Assembly: GCF_020080835.1 (NCBI RefSeq)
Contig: NC_058160.1
Coordinates: 24,725,152-24,789,151, forward strand
Direction: 5' to 3'
Origin: Cotesia glomerata
Taxonomy: Eukaryota; Arthropoda; Insecta; Hymenoptera; Braconidae
Length of the DNA: 64,000 nucleotides
Part shown: one piece after another, positions 41,108-53,371 of the stretch
Position numbering within the stretch: position 1 is the stretch's first letter
Layout: every line of letters begins with the position of its first letter
Program-made: the position numbers and the translations under genes
Notes under the pieces: model-generated
Seen by the model: the letters and a program-made list of their open reading frames with translations, nothing else
Told to the model about the DNA's origin: nothing
Databases searched by the model: none

Positions 41108-44100
41108 AAAATTTTTATTGATGAGGAACTAAAATTTATTAAAAATCGTTTATTTTTATTTTATTTATTATCCTTCAAATGCTAGTCAACGGTGCTGTAA
41201 ATGATATTTGATATTATTTTATCCTAAAAATTTAAATTGCGCGCTCTCATCCTAACCAGTAAAAAATCAGAGTAAAAAAATTTCAATTCTAAACTGATCA
41301 TTTTTTTAAAAGTAAATTTATTCATCAGCAACATGAGAAAACGGAAAAGCAAATAATAAGAATAATAAATATATAAAACGAATAGGTATAGCAGACGAAC
41401 AGCAAGAACAGAAGAAGCATCACCGATCAGTATCTCGAAGACAGACGTTTATCAAGAAAATGTAAGTTTCCAGGCGTTGATTGCTCTCTTTGAGACGCTC
41501 TGCCTTTTAGTCTCGGCTTCTTCCTATTCTTCTTAAAACTCTTCGTCACGAACATTTAACAGTGAATAAAAGTAAAGAAGCAAGAAAAAAGAAATAAAAT
41601 AAACTAGACCGGCAGGCATATCTTGATCGTCTGAAAATTCACCCCACAGAATAACGCTTGTCTCGGTGACACGATTAGTCACGGTGAACCGAGCATGCGC
41701 GATAATTTAAATGCGACGAAATCGGCATTTACATGCTATAGTTACATGTGGGCCTGCATCTACGGCGCATGCGTTCTTATGATATCGTGTGTGGGCCCGG
41801 TCGGCTTAGCTTTAACTTTCTATACATACATGTTAGACCGTACATAACAACTTGGGCTCTGCATTACTAATGCTGATGAGCATATGTAAAAATACATATA
41901 TAAACGTATTATCTATAAAGTATTTAATAAAATATAACATAAAATACCACATAAAGCGTTATAAGGCCCTCGCGTGAACACTTACAGTAGTTCTGGACTT
42001 ATCTCACCTCGTTACCTTCATTTAAGTACCGCAAATACTTGAAATATCACTTCAGCTTCCGTAATTCCATTCTATATTATCGTTAAATATTCATATATAC
42101 TGCGCAACATTTCATACATACTTTTTTTATTTTTATTAGCTAATTTTTTATGGCGGCAGACATTAAACGACAAAAGTATATAATTAACGTTCCGTACGAA
42201 TCAATAAAGTAGACAAGAGTTGATGAGTTTGTGTATACATACAATATACATACTCAGTCGTTGAAATATTTATTTGGATTTATTGAGATTTAAGAAATCT
42301 TACATATTTATTTATCAATAAATATCTCGAAATAGTTATCGAACAATTATTTATCGAAAAGTATTTTTTTCATACTAAAAAAATTTTTATTAATGTTTGT
42401 TAATGCATTTGTGTAATCTTTTTTTTCAGTGAATCAATAAGTTGATAGATTTTGAATAATGAAGAACAATTGTTTAAAAATTTTTTATAATAAAATTATC
42501 AAATTAAATAGAACAACATTTCAATATTTGATATTTTTTCATAAAAGTATTTTCAAAAATTTTTACATCTTTTCAATGAGCCATTCTAAAAAAATTTTTA
42601 ATTATTTTCTAGTCTTCTTCCTCAAAATAATTGTATTTAAAAAAAAAATTGATTTTTTTCTTGTAAATAATTTCAATTTTTTTAAATATTGATCAAAAAA
42701 TGAAGTCTAGAAAATTTTGACGACACTTTTCAGCCATTATAAAAAACACCGATATTTAATACAATAATTCAAATAAGAAAAATTTATCTATGTAATGTAA
42801 TAATAAAAATTACACTTTACAATTTATCACGAAGTAATTTTTACTAGTTATAGTATAACAGTAAATGGTATTGCAATTTATATATTACAACACTTTACAA
42901 ATAACCGTGACTGCACATATAATCTTCTACAGTACTAATCAGTGTTATAAATGGATCCCCATTTGTATAAACATTTACAACATATTTTTCCATGTTAAAA
43001 ATACTTTATTGACTCACATAAGCTTTTCCAAGGAGTTATAATAAATCCAGTTTGTTTCTCCTTAATTGATTCTTCTATTAGCGTAGAAACTGTAATGACA
43101 TAAAAAAAAATAAACAAACTTTTTAACAAAACGACAACATAAAAGCCAGTACCAACTGTCACGATATTTAGCGACAATGATCCTAATTTAACGACAGAAA
43201 AAAAAGAGACTTTTAAATAAATAGTAAAAGATGTTGACAGACTAATTATTTTGTATACGTCGCAATAATTTGGTTCGGTCGATTGGTAAAGTAAGAACTA
43301 AGTATTAAAAAGCGAGCATGCATGTCAACATGAAACCAGGAAGCGATATTCCTAACTCTACTTTAATTTTAGTTGGTACTACCGTCGCACACATGAATAT
43401 AGTTTGTAGTAGTGATTTTATAATCCTCTTCGTGCCTTTTTCTTAGCCTAATAAGCTCTCGCAAACCTCTAATTTCGTTATAATACAACTATAACTATAA
43501 CTACATACCTTATACATGTATACATATGAGTTGAGAGAAAGAAGAAAGATAAAAATTTATTAAAGTCTCTCGTCTCTTGCAGACGTTTGTCATTTCTTGT
43601 CTATATATATAATATACCAGTTCAAGTCCGGAAAAATGTATAATAGGCTGAAAGACGACGTGCTCGCGGCTATTCTCAACGTCACTAGCATGTCATAGTA
43701 CTCGCTGGTACTGAAATCGTTGTGCTGGGCGTTCGTCAATTATTGTCGGGCGTGTACCTCAGGTAAACGTTGATTCATGAGACTATTTCAATTGAAATTT
43801 GTGTCACGACGACACGACACTTCTTGTGCTTGTTAGTCTAAACTTTCATAACTAAACTGCCTAGTCGTTGTTTGTATTTTTTTTATAGATGCTATTGAGA
43901 TTATTATACTTAGCAATGTTAACAATGTGAAAATGCATCAGAAAAAAAAATTCTTAATTAAACAGGTCTGTTAAAAAGAATTGTTTAGGATGGTAAAAAT
44001 GACAGCTTTAAAATGAATAATTTCTTGTCGTTCCAGTAACTTTTTTGTTAATTTTCATCGTAAATATGCGGATTAATTTATAAAACGGTAAAAAAATTAT

Positions 44101-44430
44101 ATACTTTTGGTGTGAACTTTATTTCGGAGCTAAAAAATTAAAATTATTTACTTGGGATTTATTTTATTGAGAATTGTAATTTTTCAGAAACTTTCAGTGA
44201 CTTTTGTTACTAAACAGTAGAATTTTTGCGAAAATTAAAAATATTTCCATAGGTGCACTTGTAGTATATTAAAATTTTATTGAATTTTATTCTAGTAAGA
44301 TAATCATTTACTTTAATAAAAATATAAATAATCTTTTAAAAAGAGAAAGAAACAAAATATGTAAATTTTTTAGGTTTTGCTGATTGAAATTGAGACTATT
44401 TTTTCTGAAATTCTTATTATAATATGGGTC
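41108..44430. other. Intergenic stretch flanking the peptide cluster
   Basis: GC-richer islands lie at 41380-41880 and 43540-43800. On the minus strand, 43177-42895 has coding-like text in two frames: a segment with a good acceptor (TATGTCATTACAG) whose frame ends at about 42995, then a 32-codon frame starting at 42993. No family was recognised and the frame break suggests a relic at best. Bases 44220-44430 are the 3' flank of peptide gene 1 and repeat at 45100-45309 and 47600-47860. Confidence 0.35.
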
Positions 44431-44714
44431 CTATTGACGAAAATCTCTACAAGTACCGGTTACGTCACCTTCATTTACACAGATCATCCCTGTATTACCA
44501 CAATCGCTCAGTTGGGAGCACTAAAACAAATCATAATTTTTCCTTAGAGATTTTCAATTATAACATTTAATATAATATATAATTTTCTATTTATAAATCT
44601 TTTAGTTCAGCTATTATTAATTTTACTTACTGAGTCCCCATCTGAGTAACCATTAATACTGACAATCGCCAGTAGTGTCATAAATAAGACCATCAAGAAG
44701 AATCGAGACATCAT
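44431..44714 (-). CDS. Small secreted four-cysteine peptide, gene 1
   Basis: Two coding exons. Exon 1, 44714-44631 (84 nt, 28 codons), starts with a double ATG and encodes a classic signal peptide (MMSRFFLMVLFMTLLAIVSI). It ends in phase 0 at donor GTAAGT. Exon 2, 44520-44431, follows acceptor TTTGTTTTAG, begins exactly at the first cysteine and stops with TAG. The predicted protein has 57 residues. The mature part has four cysteines spaced C-x5-C-x6-C-x9-C, enough for two disulphides, and ends CRDFRQ. A further acceptor (TTCTTTTTTTAG) upstream of the ATG and a donor at about 44922 imply a short 5' UTR exon. The other two genes share this structure, so the model is well supported. Function is unknown: a venom, salivary or antimicrobial peptide is inference from size, secretion and cysteine content. 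Confidence 0.85.
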
Positions 44715-44921
44715 TGGTTTACCCGCGTGAAAAAATTTCTAAAAAAAGAATTTATTACTAATTGTCACTACATTGATTGATAAAAAATTTCAAACTAATT
44801 AAAATTGAGAAACCGATAAAAATTTATTGGACAGCTTAAATTTTTAGAACTAATTTAGGTTAAATTTTTTCTCTGAGCTTTAGAGTTTCTGAGAAATTAA
44901 TTGGTTAAAATAACCACTTAC

Positions 44922-44972
44922 CTCTGAAATTGTTAGAACTGTTGATTGCAAACAACAGACTGCTTAGTTATA
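44922..44972 (-). promoter_or_regulatory. TATA-type core promoter and leader exon of peptide gene 1
   Basis: On the minus strand a TATAACT motif lies at 44972-44966. About 45 bases downstream is a splice donor (CAGAG then GTAAGTGG) with exon end at 44922. The short leader exon between them is non-coding. The arrangement is conserved at gene 2, where the TATA box is canonical. Confidence 0.6.
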
Positions 44973-45599
44973 CCCAAAAAATTCTCATGCACACCAATTT
45001 TATTCAATTGCTTATCGAAAAAACAGTTGTAGAATCATGAACATGAATACAAAAACATTTATTTTTCGATTTATTGTCCTACCCAAAAAAATCTGTGCAA
45101 ACATTTAGTATATTCGGTGAACAAAATATTTGCATACATTTGTGGTACAATAAAATTTGATTTAATTCTATTCTGGTAAGATGATCATTCACTTCAATAT
45201 AAGCATGAATAATCTTTTAAAGAAAGAAGGACGTAGAATATGTAAGAAATTTTTTAGGTTTCGCTGATTTAAATAGAGAATATTTTTTCTGAAATCTATA
45301 TCATTATAAGAGATTCCTATCTATATAGTCACTCATCACGATATCTCGGGAACCATCAGATCTAGAAACTTGAATATTACTTTTGCTATGTAGAGGTTAG
45401 CTAAGAACGGATTTTAAGAAATTCCTCCCCCAACGGGGTTCGCGGGGGTGTTAACAATAAAAAATTCCCGTTTTTAAAATATAACTCCTATAGACTCCAA
45501 ATTTGATAGAAATTTTCTATAAGTGATGTAAAAATCGTTTATGAACTAATGTTTCGATATTTCATCCTACAGATTAATCAGATCTTGTTGTCTGTGTGT

Positions 45600-46380
45600 C
45601 TGAATTTGAGCGAATTACGGTGAATTCTGATGAATTAGATCTTTTTCTCTGTGTGTCTGAATTTAAGCGAATTACGGCGAATTCTGATGAACGAGATCTT
45701 TTTGTCTGTGTGTCTGAATTTGAGCGAATTACAGCGAAACCTAATAAATGAGATCTTTTTCTCTGTGTATCTGAATTTGTGCGAATTACGGCGAATTAGT
45801 ATGAATCAGATCTTTTTCTCTGTGTGTCTGAATTTGTGCGAACTACGGCGAATTCTGATGAATTAGATCTTTTTGTCTGTATGTCTAAATTTGTGCGAAT
45901 TACGGCGAATTAGTATGAATCAGGTTTTAAAACTCTCAAAGAGTTCATTTATAATTTTCAACGTTAGATCCTTCTGTGCCTGAATTAGAGCGAATTAGGG
46001 CGAATTTGTGTGAATCAGGTTTTGAAACTCTCAAAAAGATCATTTATAATTTTCAACGTTAGATCCTTCTGTACCTGAATTTGAGCGAATTAGGGTGAAT
46101 TAGTATGAATCAGGTTTTAAAACTCTCAGAGAGTTCATTTATAATTTTCAACGTTAGATCTTTCTGTGCCTGAATTTGAGCGAATTAGGGCGAATTCATA
46201 TGAATCAGGTTTTTAAACTCTCAAAGAGGTCATTTATGACTTTTAAAGTTAGATCCTTTTGTTCCTGAATTTGAGCGAATTTAGGCGAATTAGTGTGAAT
46301 CAGGTTTTAAAACTCTCAAAAAGATCATTTATAATTTTCAACGTTTGATCCTTCTGTGTCCGTATTTTGAGCGAATTAGG
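45600..46380. repeat. Two-phase minisatellite, 57-bp then 95-bp units
   Basis: Landmark CTGAATTTGAGCGAATTA-like starts fall at 45600, 45657, 45714, 45771, 45828 and 45885 (period 57), then at 45980, 46075, 46170, 46265 and 46360 (period 95). The 95-bp unit is the 57-bp unit plus a 38-bp block containing ACTCTCAAA and CATTTATAATTTTCAACGTT. All three lengths are multiples of 19. The open frame at 45651-45866 exists only because 57 is divisible by three and should not be read as a gene. Confidence 0.9.
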
Positions 46381-46599
46381 ATGTATTAAGCTTTGAAACA
46401 TTCAAAGAATTCATTTGTCACGATTATTATATTACGGCTGTGCGAATAGTGTCCGAATCGATCAGCAAATTCGAATCGAATATTCAAATAGTTCGAATAT
46501 TCACACACTCCTACTTTTTTTCTAAGCCTAATATTTTCGCCCTAATATCAAAACTTAAAACCATTAATTTTAAAATTAAAAAAATTAAATTAAAAATAA

Positions 46600-46804
46600 T
46601 CTATACTAATATCATTACGAGGAAAAATTTGATTGTTTGTTTGTTTGTTTACATTGAATAGTCTCCAAAACTACTGAACCGATTTAAAATTTTTTTTCAT
46701 CGTTGGGAAGCTACACTATCCCCGGGCGACATGGGCTATATTACATCATAATTAATTTAAACATTTTTGTTAAATACCCGTGCGAAGCCGGGGTAACCTG
46801 CTAG
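46600..46804 (+). mobile_element. Short non-autonomous Helitron
   Basis: Begins TCTATACTAATATCATTACG after an A and ends CCGGGGTAACCTGCTAG before a T, fitting Helitron insertion between A and T with 5' TC and 3' CTAG ends. A hairpin-capable ACCCGTGCGAAGCCGGGGT lies just upstream of the 3' end. TTTGTTTGTTTG and a middle segment with CTACTGAACCGATTT resemble short Helitrons widespread in insects. It encodes no Rep or helicase. Confidence 0.75.
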
Positions 46805-46901
46805 TTTTTATTATAATCTTTCAAGTGGTGTTACATTCTCAAAAATTCAGCCATTACGCCTGAGATTGAAAGTTGAATTATTTGTAGACAAATATTTATT
46901 G

Positions 46902-47221
46902 TTATAAGTCTTTTGGACTAAAATCTCTGCAATAACCGCTGTTTCCACTACCCTCATTAGCACAGATCAACCCTGTATAACCACAACCGGTTTGTGGAAA
47001 GCACTAAAACAAATAATAATTGTTCCTTAAAGATTTTCAATTATAATTTTTAATATAACATAATATATAATTTATAATATAATGCATAATTTTCTGTTTA
47101 TAAATCTTTTAGTTCAGCTATTATTAATTTTACTTACAGCATCCCCTTCTGAGTAACCATTAATACAGACAATCGTCAGTAGTGTCATAAGTAATACCAT
47201 CAAGAAGAATCGAGACATCAT
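46902..47221 (-). CDS. Small secreted four-cysteine peptide, gene 2
   Basis: A paralogue of gene 1 with the same architecture. Exon 1, 47221-47138 (84 nt), encodes the signal peptide MMSRFFLMVLLMTLLTIVCI and ends in phase 0 at donor GTAAGT. Exon 2, 47003-46902, follows acceptor GTTTTAG, starts at the first cysteine and ends in TAA. The 61-residue product has mature spacing C-x5-C-x6-C-x10-C. Residues around the last three cysteines resemble gene 1 (TGLIC, ANEG, CRDF) and the C-terminus is four residues longer. An AATAAA lies directly after the stop (46900-46895) and may act in polyadenylation. The introns are also alike between genes 1 and 2, so this is a recent tandem duplication. An odd extra cysteine sits in the signal peptide. 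Function is unknown, with the same possibilities as gene 1. Confidence 0.85.
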
Positions 47222-47429
47222 TGGTTTACTCTCGTGCAAAAATTTCTAAAAAAAAAAAATTTATTACGAATTGCCACTATATTTAAAAAAAAAAATTTCA
47301 AACTAATTAAAATTGAGAAACCGATAAAGATTTATTGGACAGTTTAAATTTTTAGAACTAATTTAGATTCAATTTTTTGTCTGAGCTTTAGAGTTTCTGA
47401 AAAATTAATTGGTTATAGTAACCACTTAC

Positions 47430-47481
47430 CTCTGAAATTGTTGAAACTGTAAGATTGCATACAACAGATTGCTTATTTATA
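47430..47481 (-). promoter_or_regulatory. Canonical TATA promoter and leader exon of peptide gene 2
   Basis: A perfect TATAAATA lies at 47481-47474 on the minus strand. The non-coding leader ends at donor GTAAGTGG (last exon base 47430), preceded by AATTTCAGAG, identical in wording to gene 1. A strong TATA box fits a gene switched on at high level in a specialised tissue; that is inference. Confidence 0.7.
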
Positions 47482-47871
47482 CCAAAAATTTCTTTTGTAA
47501 CCTAATTTTATTCAATTACTTAGCGAAAAAACAGTTGTAAAATCATGAACATAAATACAAAAACATTTTTTTTTTCAATTTTTTGTTCTCTGTCGAAAAA
47601 AATCTGTGCAAATATTTAGTATACTCGGTGAAAAAAGTATTTGGATAAATGCACTTGTGGAATGTTCAAATTTTATTTTAGTAAGCTAATGATCTAATTT
47701 AATAAAAATATAAAGACTTAATTCTTTATCGAAAAAGAAGAAAATGAAATTTGTTAAAAAGGTTTTAATTAATTAAATAGAGATCACTTTTTTGGATATT
47801 TTTATTGTAAAATTTTGAGTAACGTTAAATTCTCAAAAGTTAACCCACTACATCTGAAATTAGAAGTTGAA

Positions 47872-48147
47872 TTATTTTGATTGAACTATGTATTCTTCTG
47901 GCATGCAAATACCCATAAGACCATCCGTATTATCCTCACAGTTCAGCCCTTCATCACAATCGCTTTTTTTTTTGCACTAGAACAAAATAATTTTTTTGTA
48001 AACCTTTGCATTTACTTTTCTATTTATATAACTTTTAGTTTAACTATTATTATTTTGACGTACATGGCCCCCGTAAGAAGTACTGGTAATACTGATAATA
48101 GTCAGCACAGTCATAAGTAAGATCATCAAGAAGAAATGAGACATCAT
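47872..48147 (-). CDS. Small secreted four-cysteine peptide, gene 3 (divergent)
   Basis: The most diverged member. Exon 1, 48147-48064, is again exactly 84 nt and encodes MMSHFFLMILLMTVLTIISI plus eight residues. It ends in phase 0 at donor GTACGT, a weaker site than in the other genes. Exon 2, 47976-47872, follows an acceptor CTAG, starts at the first cysteine and ends in TAA, giving a 62-residue product. Spacing is C-x5-C-x5-C-x10-C, one residue shorter in the second loop, and the first loop contains KKKSD. The C-terminal tail is about ten residues and unlike the other two. A leader donor (GGAG then GTAAATG, exon end 48247) is conserved, but the TATA box is degenerate (GGTAAAAATG). The short polypyrimidine tract, A-run in exon 2 and non-canonical TATA leave open that expression is weak. 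Confidence 0.8.
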
Positions 48148-48299
48148 TGGTTTACTTTATTTATTTCTGAACAAACAAATTTATTACGAATTTTCGCTAC
48201 GTTTTAGTAATTTCTGAGACATTATTTGGTTGTAATTATCATTTACCTCCGAAATTCACAAAAAATTTTTTGAACTGTCGATTCTGAATTACGGATCAT

Positions 48300-51200
48300 T
48301 CATTTTTACCCACAAAATATTTATTTACCCCCGTTTCACTCAATTGCTTATCGAAAAATCATTGAAATTTCATGACTCTAATTTTTTTTTTTCAATTTAT
48401 TAATTTTTGCCGAAAAAATTTATGCAAATATTTAAGACACACAGTATAACAAATTTTCTATTATTGCGTCAAAAAAATGTTGTATACTTGTTTATAGTAT
48501 AGGATAGGCGTCTACGCAACAGATACACAAAAAAAAAATGTCATTATCGTTACACTTGATTTGTGAACAAAAATGACACAAAATTTTTTACTGTGTAATC
48601 TTTGAAGAAATATTTACTCAAGTGTGGTTGCGTTATATTTAAATTTTTTTCTCGAAGAAACATCTCCCTTATGATTATTTTTAATGTGTGACTGTCGAAC
48701 TAAAATTTAGCACGATAGCGACCCAATATCAATAAAATTTAAGATTTGAACAAAACGAAGAATATCGGTATGTATAATGATCTAATTAAGTGAGAATGAA
48801 GGCTTAAAAAACAAGAAACAAATTTAAAATTAATTTTTTTAGAAAAGCTATGTTGAAATAAATAGTTAAATTTTTTAAATTGATTTTCTCATAAATCAGA
48901 TAACTTTTCGATTTGTGTTTTTTATTTGGCTTCAAGCATGAAATACATGTTATAAGTATAAGTATAAATACACAGAGATATTAAATGTGTGCGTGTAATT
49001 TACACTGGAAGTGGTATGCGGTATTTCTCTGATCGTTGGATTTAAAGTCCATCACCACAATCAAACGGGTTACACTTTTATTTACACCGGACGTCGAGTC
49101 GTTGATTCTTCCACGGAATAAGAGAAACTGAATAAAAGATGAGATTCACACCGTGTCTTGATTCACGTTCTGTGAACATATTTCAAACGTTTTTTACTGC
49201 TGTCATTGACCGCTTTGTTTTTATCATTTAAATACCAATTAATAATCTACATTCATTTTATGCCAATTTACAATCGTTTTTATTATCTTTTAACTATTTT
49301 TGCCTTTACATTTTATTGTAATTAACATAGTCGTTTACGTAAACTTTAATTATCTATCAAGTATCCGAGTATAGTTTTTTGACGATTTCTAGTCGAGATT
49401 ATATTGAAATAACCAAAAATTATGTATTATATTATACATGAAGTTTAATAATTTACACCTACTGAAGATTGAAGCAGTTGCTTTCTAGCAGAAGTAGAAG
49501 TCATTTTGAAAATTCCAAATGACCATCAAAATTAATTAAAAACTTCTTCTCGCATAAATTTTATTTACCAATAACTCAAATAAACAATTTGCATTTTTGG
49601 TAATTGGGTTTGGTGAATGATGGTCTATCAATTACTTTTTGTTTGAGTTTGAATGTACGCAGATGAAATAAAATAATTTGATTGTTTTTTTAAATAGTTG
49701 ATTTGTATTTAAAATTCACACTTGGATTTATTCGCATGCTGTTAAATAATAAAAAAACGTTTCGAAGCCTCATAAAGAAACCTTGGCGATCGTAAACAAA
49801 TTTAAGTCTTCTAAGAGTCATGCTGTAAACCGATCCAATTAAGCGGCTAAAGTTGTAAAATTCACATACGTGTGAGGGCCAATTAACACCCGAACGTGTG
49901 ATTCAGATTACGGCTATTGAATGGTTACATTTATGTGTAGTTATGCGCAAATCAACTCACAATAAATCTTCTTAAGTTACGACTTACTTTATCTTCATAA
50001 ATTTTATTATATTTTTAAACCAATTGACGAAAGTATGATTGATTTTTTATTTTCATTTAACTTTAAAATATTTCAATAAATTACCATCAGAGATGAAAAC
50101 TTTGGATGATAAGAAGAAACTAATTAATAAAAAACTGAGAGAATGGATAAAAATAGATAATTAGTTAAAAATCATGATGTTAATATAATTTCTGCAATAA
50201 TATTACTTACAAAATTTATATAAACTACAAACTTGCTAGGCTGATATTCTTTTAATAGCTTGCACTGTATTGGGTATTACTATATTTACTATTTCAACAT
50301 TAAGTGATTGTTGATAATAAAAATATATAATTTAATATGCACTCGTTCTATGCACAAGTGCTATACTCACTTCTATAGAATTTTTTTTGTAAGGAGAATT
50401 ATAATAAATAAATAAAAACTTTCACATTTTTGGACAAGAATTAGTGTATTGTGATTAGTATTAAATTTTTAATTAAAATTTGACCTTATTAAAAAAAAAG
50501 TTTATGGTTAAAAAGTGTGAACAAAAATTTTAATTATCAGAGCAATATTTTACTCTGATCATTAAAAATAATAATAATAATAAAAATAGAATTTACTGAG
50601 TGTGAATATAGGCTACGCTGGTCAAGCAATGTAGGGTGTAGGTTTCTTTAACTCGGCATCGATGTTTAATTGACCTCATTCCAACGTTACTTTTTTGCAG
50701 TAAAATGTAGAAAACGGTTGATACTTTGAATAAATATAATATGCATATGTGGTCAAAGTGCGTGAAAATTGTTAATGACTAATACTTGATTAAAAAATTT
50801 TTTATTGTAATTCATGATATTTGTTTCATGAATTGGGATCGATTACAATCACAATTTTTGTGATCTAAAAAAAAATGATCCATTCATTTAAATTAAATTG
50901 AAAAATGAATAATAATTACAATAATAGTTTAAAAAAAAAGTAATTTGAACATAGTTTGTTTTATGACACTTGTATAATGCCGACAAAAAATTTTTAAAAG
51001 AATTTTCTATTTATGGTGATGTTTACTAGGTCTTGAAAATGAAGGGTTAAACCCTGTTTAGATATGCAAGTTGTTTTTTATATTTATAAAAACGGCTATG
51101 TTTTGTAGAAAAGCTGTAACTCCACTCAATCTTCCTGACGTTGAGGCCGTGACCTTTTTCAAGACAAACGGGGTGTCCTGATGGTACGGATAAGCCGCCG

Positions 51201-52422
51201 GTGTTGGTTTAAGGGTTTCTTTTCAACAACTCTTTGGGTTCTTAGCACGCTTTGAGAATTATAACGACGTGTTTTCAGCACCAGTTGTCTTTTCATACCT
51301 CGTAAAAAATAAAACTGTCTCCATCGTCACGAAATACTCACGTAGTGACGATTTAAAAAAGGAAAATTAATTCATACGCGTGACCATTCTTGCATATGTG
51401 ATATGTCATCAAAAGTTACCTGATCGAGAACAATATGCTTTTATTTTATTCAGCTGGAATAATTGTGACCTTTACACCTCTGTATATTTATTTTATTTTA
51501 TTTTATTTCATTATAAGGCGATCAGTGATGGAAGTTAGTTAGTCTCTGATAAAATTTAAAGAATAGTTTTTCTTGGTATTGGAAATAAACCGTACTCATC
51601 TGACACGCACACAGACACCTGCTTCAAGTAGTATGAAGCAGGTGAAGTATACTGCAGTTACAGATGTAAAGACTTTTATAAATTATTTTTTTACATCAAA
51701 AAATCAATCTATCTATCGTTAATTACATTTTTTTTTTGGTATCTAATAAAATTTTATTTGACTCAAAATGAAAATTTATTAGAAAAAAATTTATGTTAGG
51801 AAAAAATTTTTTTTTTGTTATTTTTTAAATTATGAAGAAAAAAGTTTGTTTTATTAATTGAATATAATAACATTTTATTCATTACAGTAAAATAAAAATT
51901 AATTTTTACTATTTATTTAACTTAGAAATTTACCAAAATTTATGTTCTCTTTCGATTTCATAATTATGTTTTCAAGTTGAGTTTGTAATTATTTGAAGCA
52001 TGATATGATCAAAACAACTTAATTTAATTTCGCATCTTAATGAAATAATAAGGTATTAGTTTTATCTTTGACGACGTAGTCAAATGATCAATTTTTAAAA
52101 ATTCATTTTATCTGATTCTTGTATCCATAATTAGAGACAGACTGATCATTTACCTTTTGTAGTAATTTCGATAAAATTAAAAAATTAAGAATTTTAAAAC
52201 TTGGTTATATTGCATGTTTAGATATTAAAAATGTAAAAAAAAATTGTTTTGTCCATATCATTGCAATTCTCATGTATTTTTTTTTTTTTTTATTTGCTGC
52301 AAAATAGTGACAGACAATCTTGTTTAAATTTTTTTAGTATTAAAGTGAAATCAGGGTAAAATAAACTGCTCTGACAATAATTTTATAAAAGATTAAGTGA
52401 TATTGGATAGTTTCTATTTTTA
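48300..52422. other. AT-rich desert
   Basis: No gene recognised. Slightly GC-richer patches lie at 48960-49200, 49780-49960 and 51110-51340. Numerous A/T tracts. Nothing further could be supported. Confidence 0.4.

Positions 52423-53371
<949 letters not shown>

Larger units (their letters stand above)
45310..46809. mobile_element. 1.5-kb insertion in the flank of peptide gene 2
   Basis: The 3' flank that is continuous at gene 3 (47600-47870) is split here: its distal half lies at 45100-45309 and its proximal half at 46810-46900. The heptamer ATTATAA occurs at 45303-45309 and again at 46810-46816, consistent with a target-site duplication. The inserted block holds a GC-richer left part (45310-45560), a minisatellite, a patch of TTCGAATATTC-like palindromic text (46440-46510), and a Helitron at its right edge. 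It may be one composite element or several nested insertions. No protein was recognised. Confidence 0.5.

Noticed and set aside
45651..45866. 71-codon plus-strand open frame with repeated CLNLSELRR text
   Set aside because: It is the minisatellite read in frame; a 57-bp period stays open automatically.
45303..46900. A deleted fourth peptide gene between genes 1 and 2
   Set aside because: The homologous flank is present in two halves in the right order, which is explained by an insertion into the gene 2 flank without a lost gene.
47881..48120. 79-codon plus-strand frame
   Set aside because: Antisense shadow of peptide gene 3, whose minus-strand exons have splice sites and two matching paralogues.
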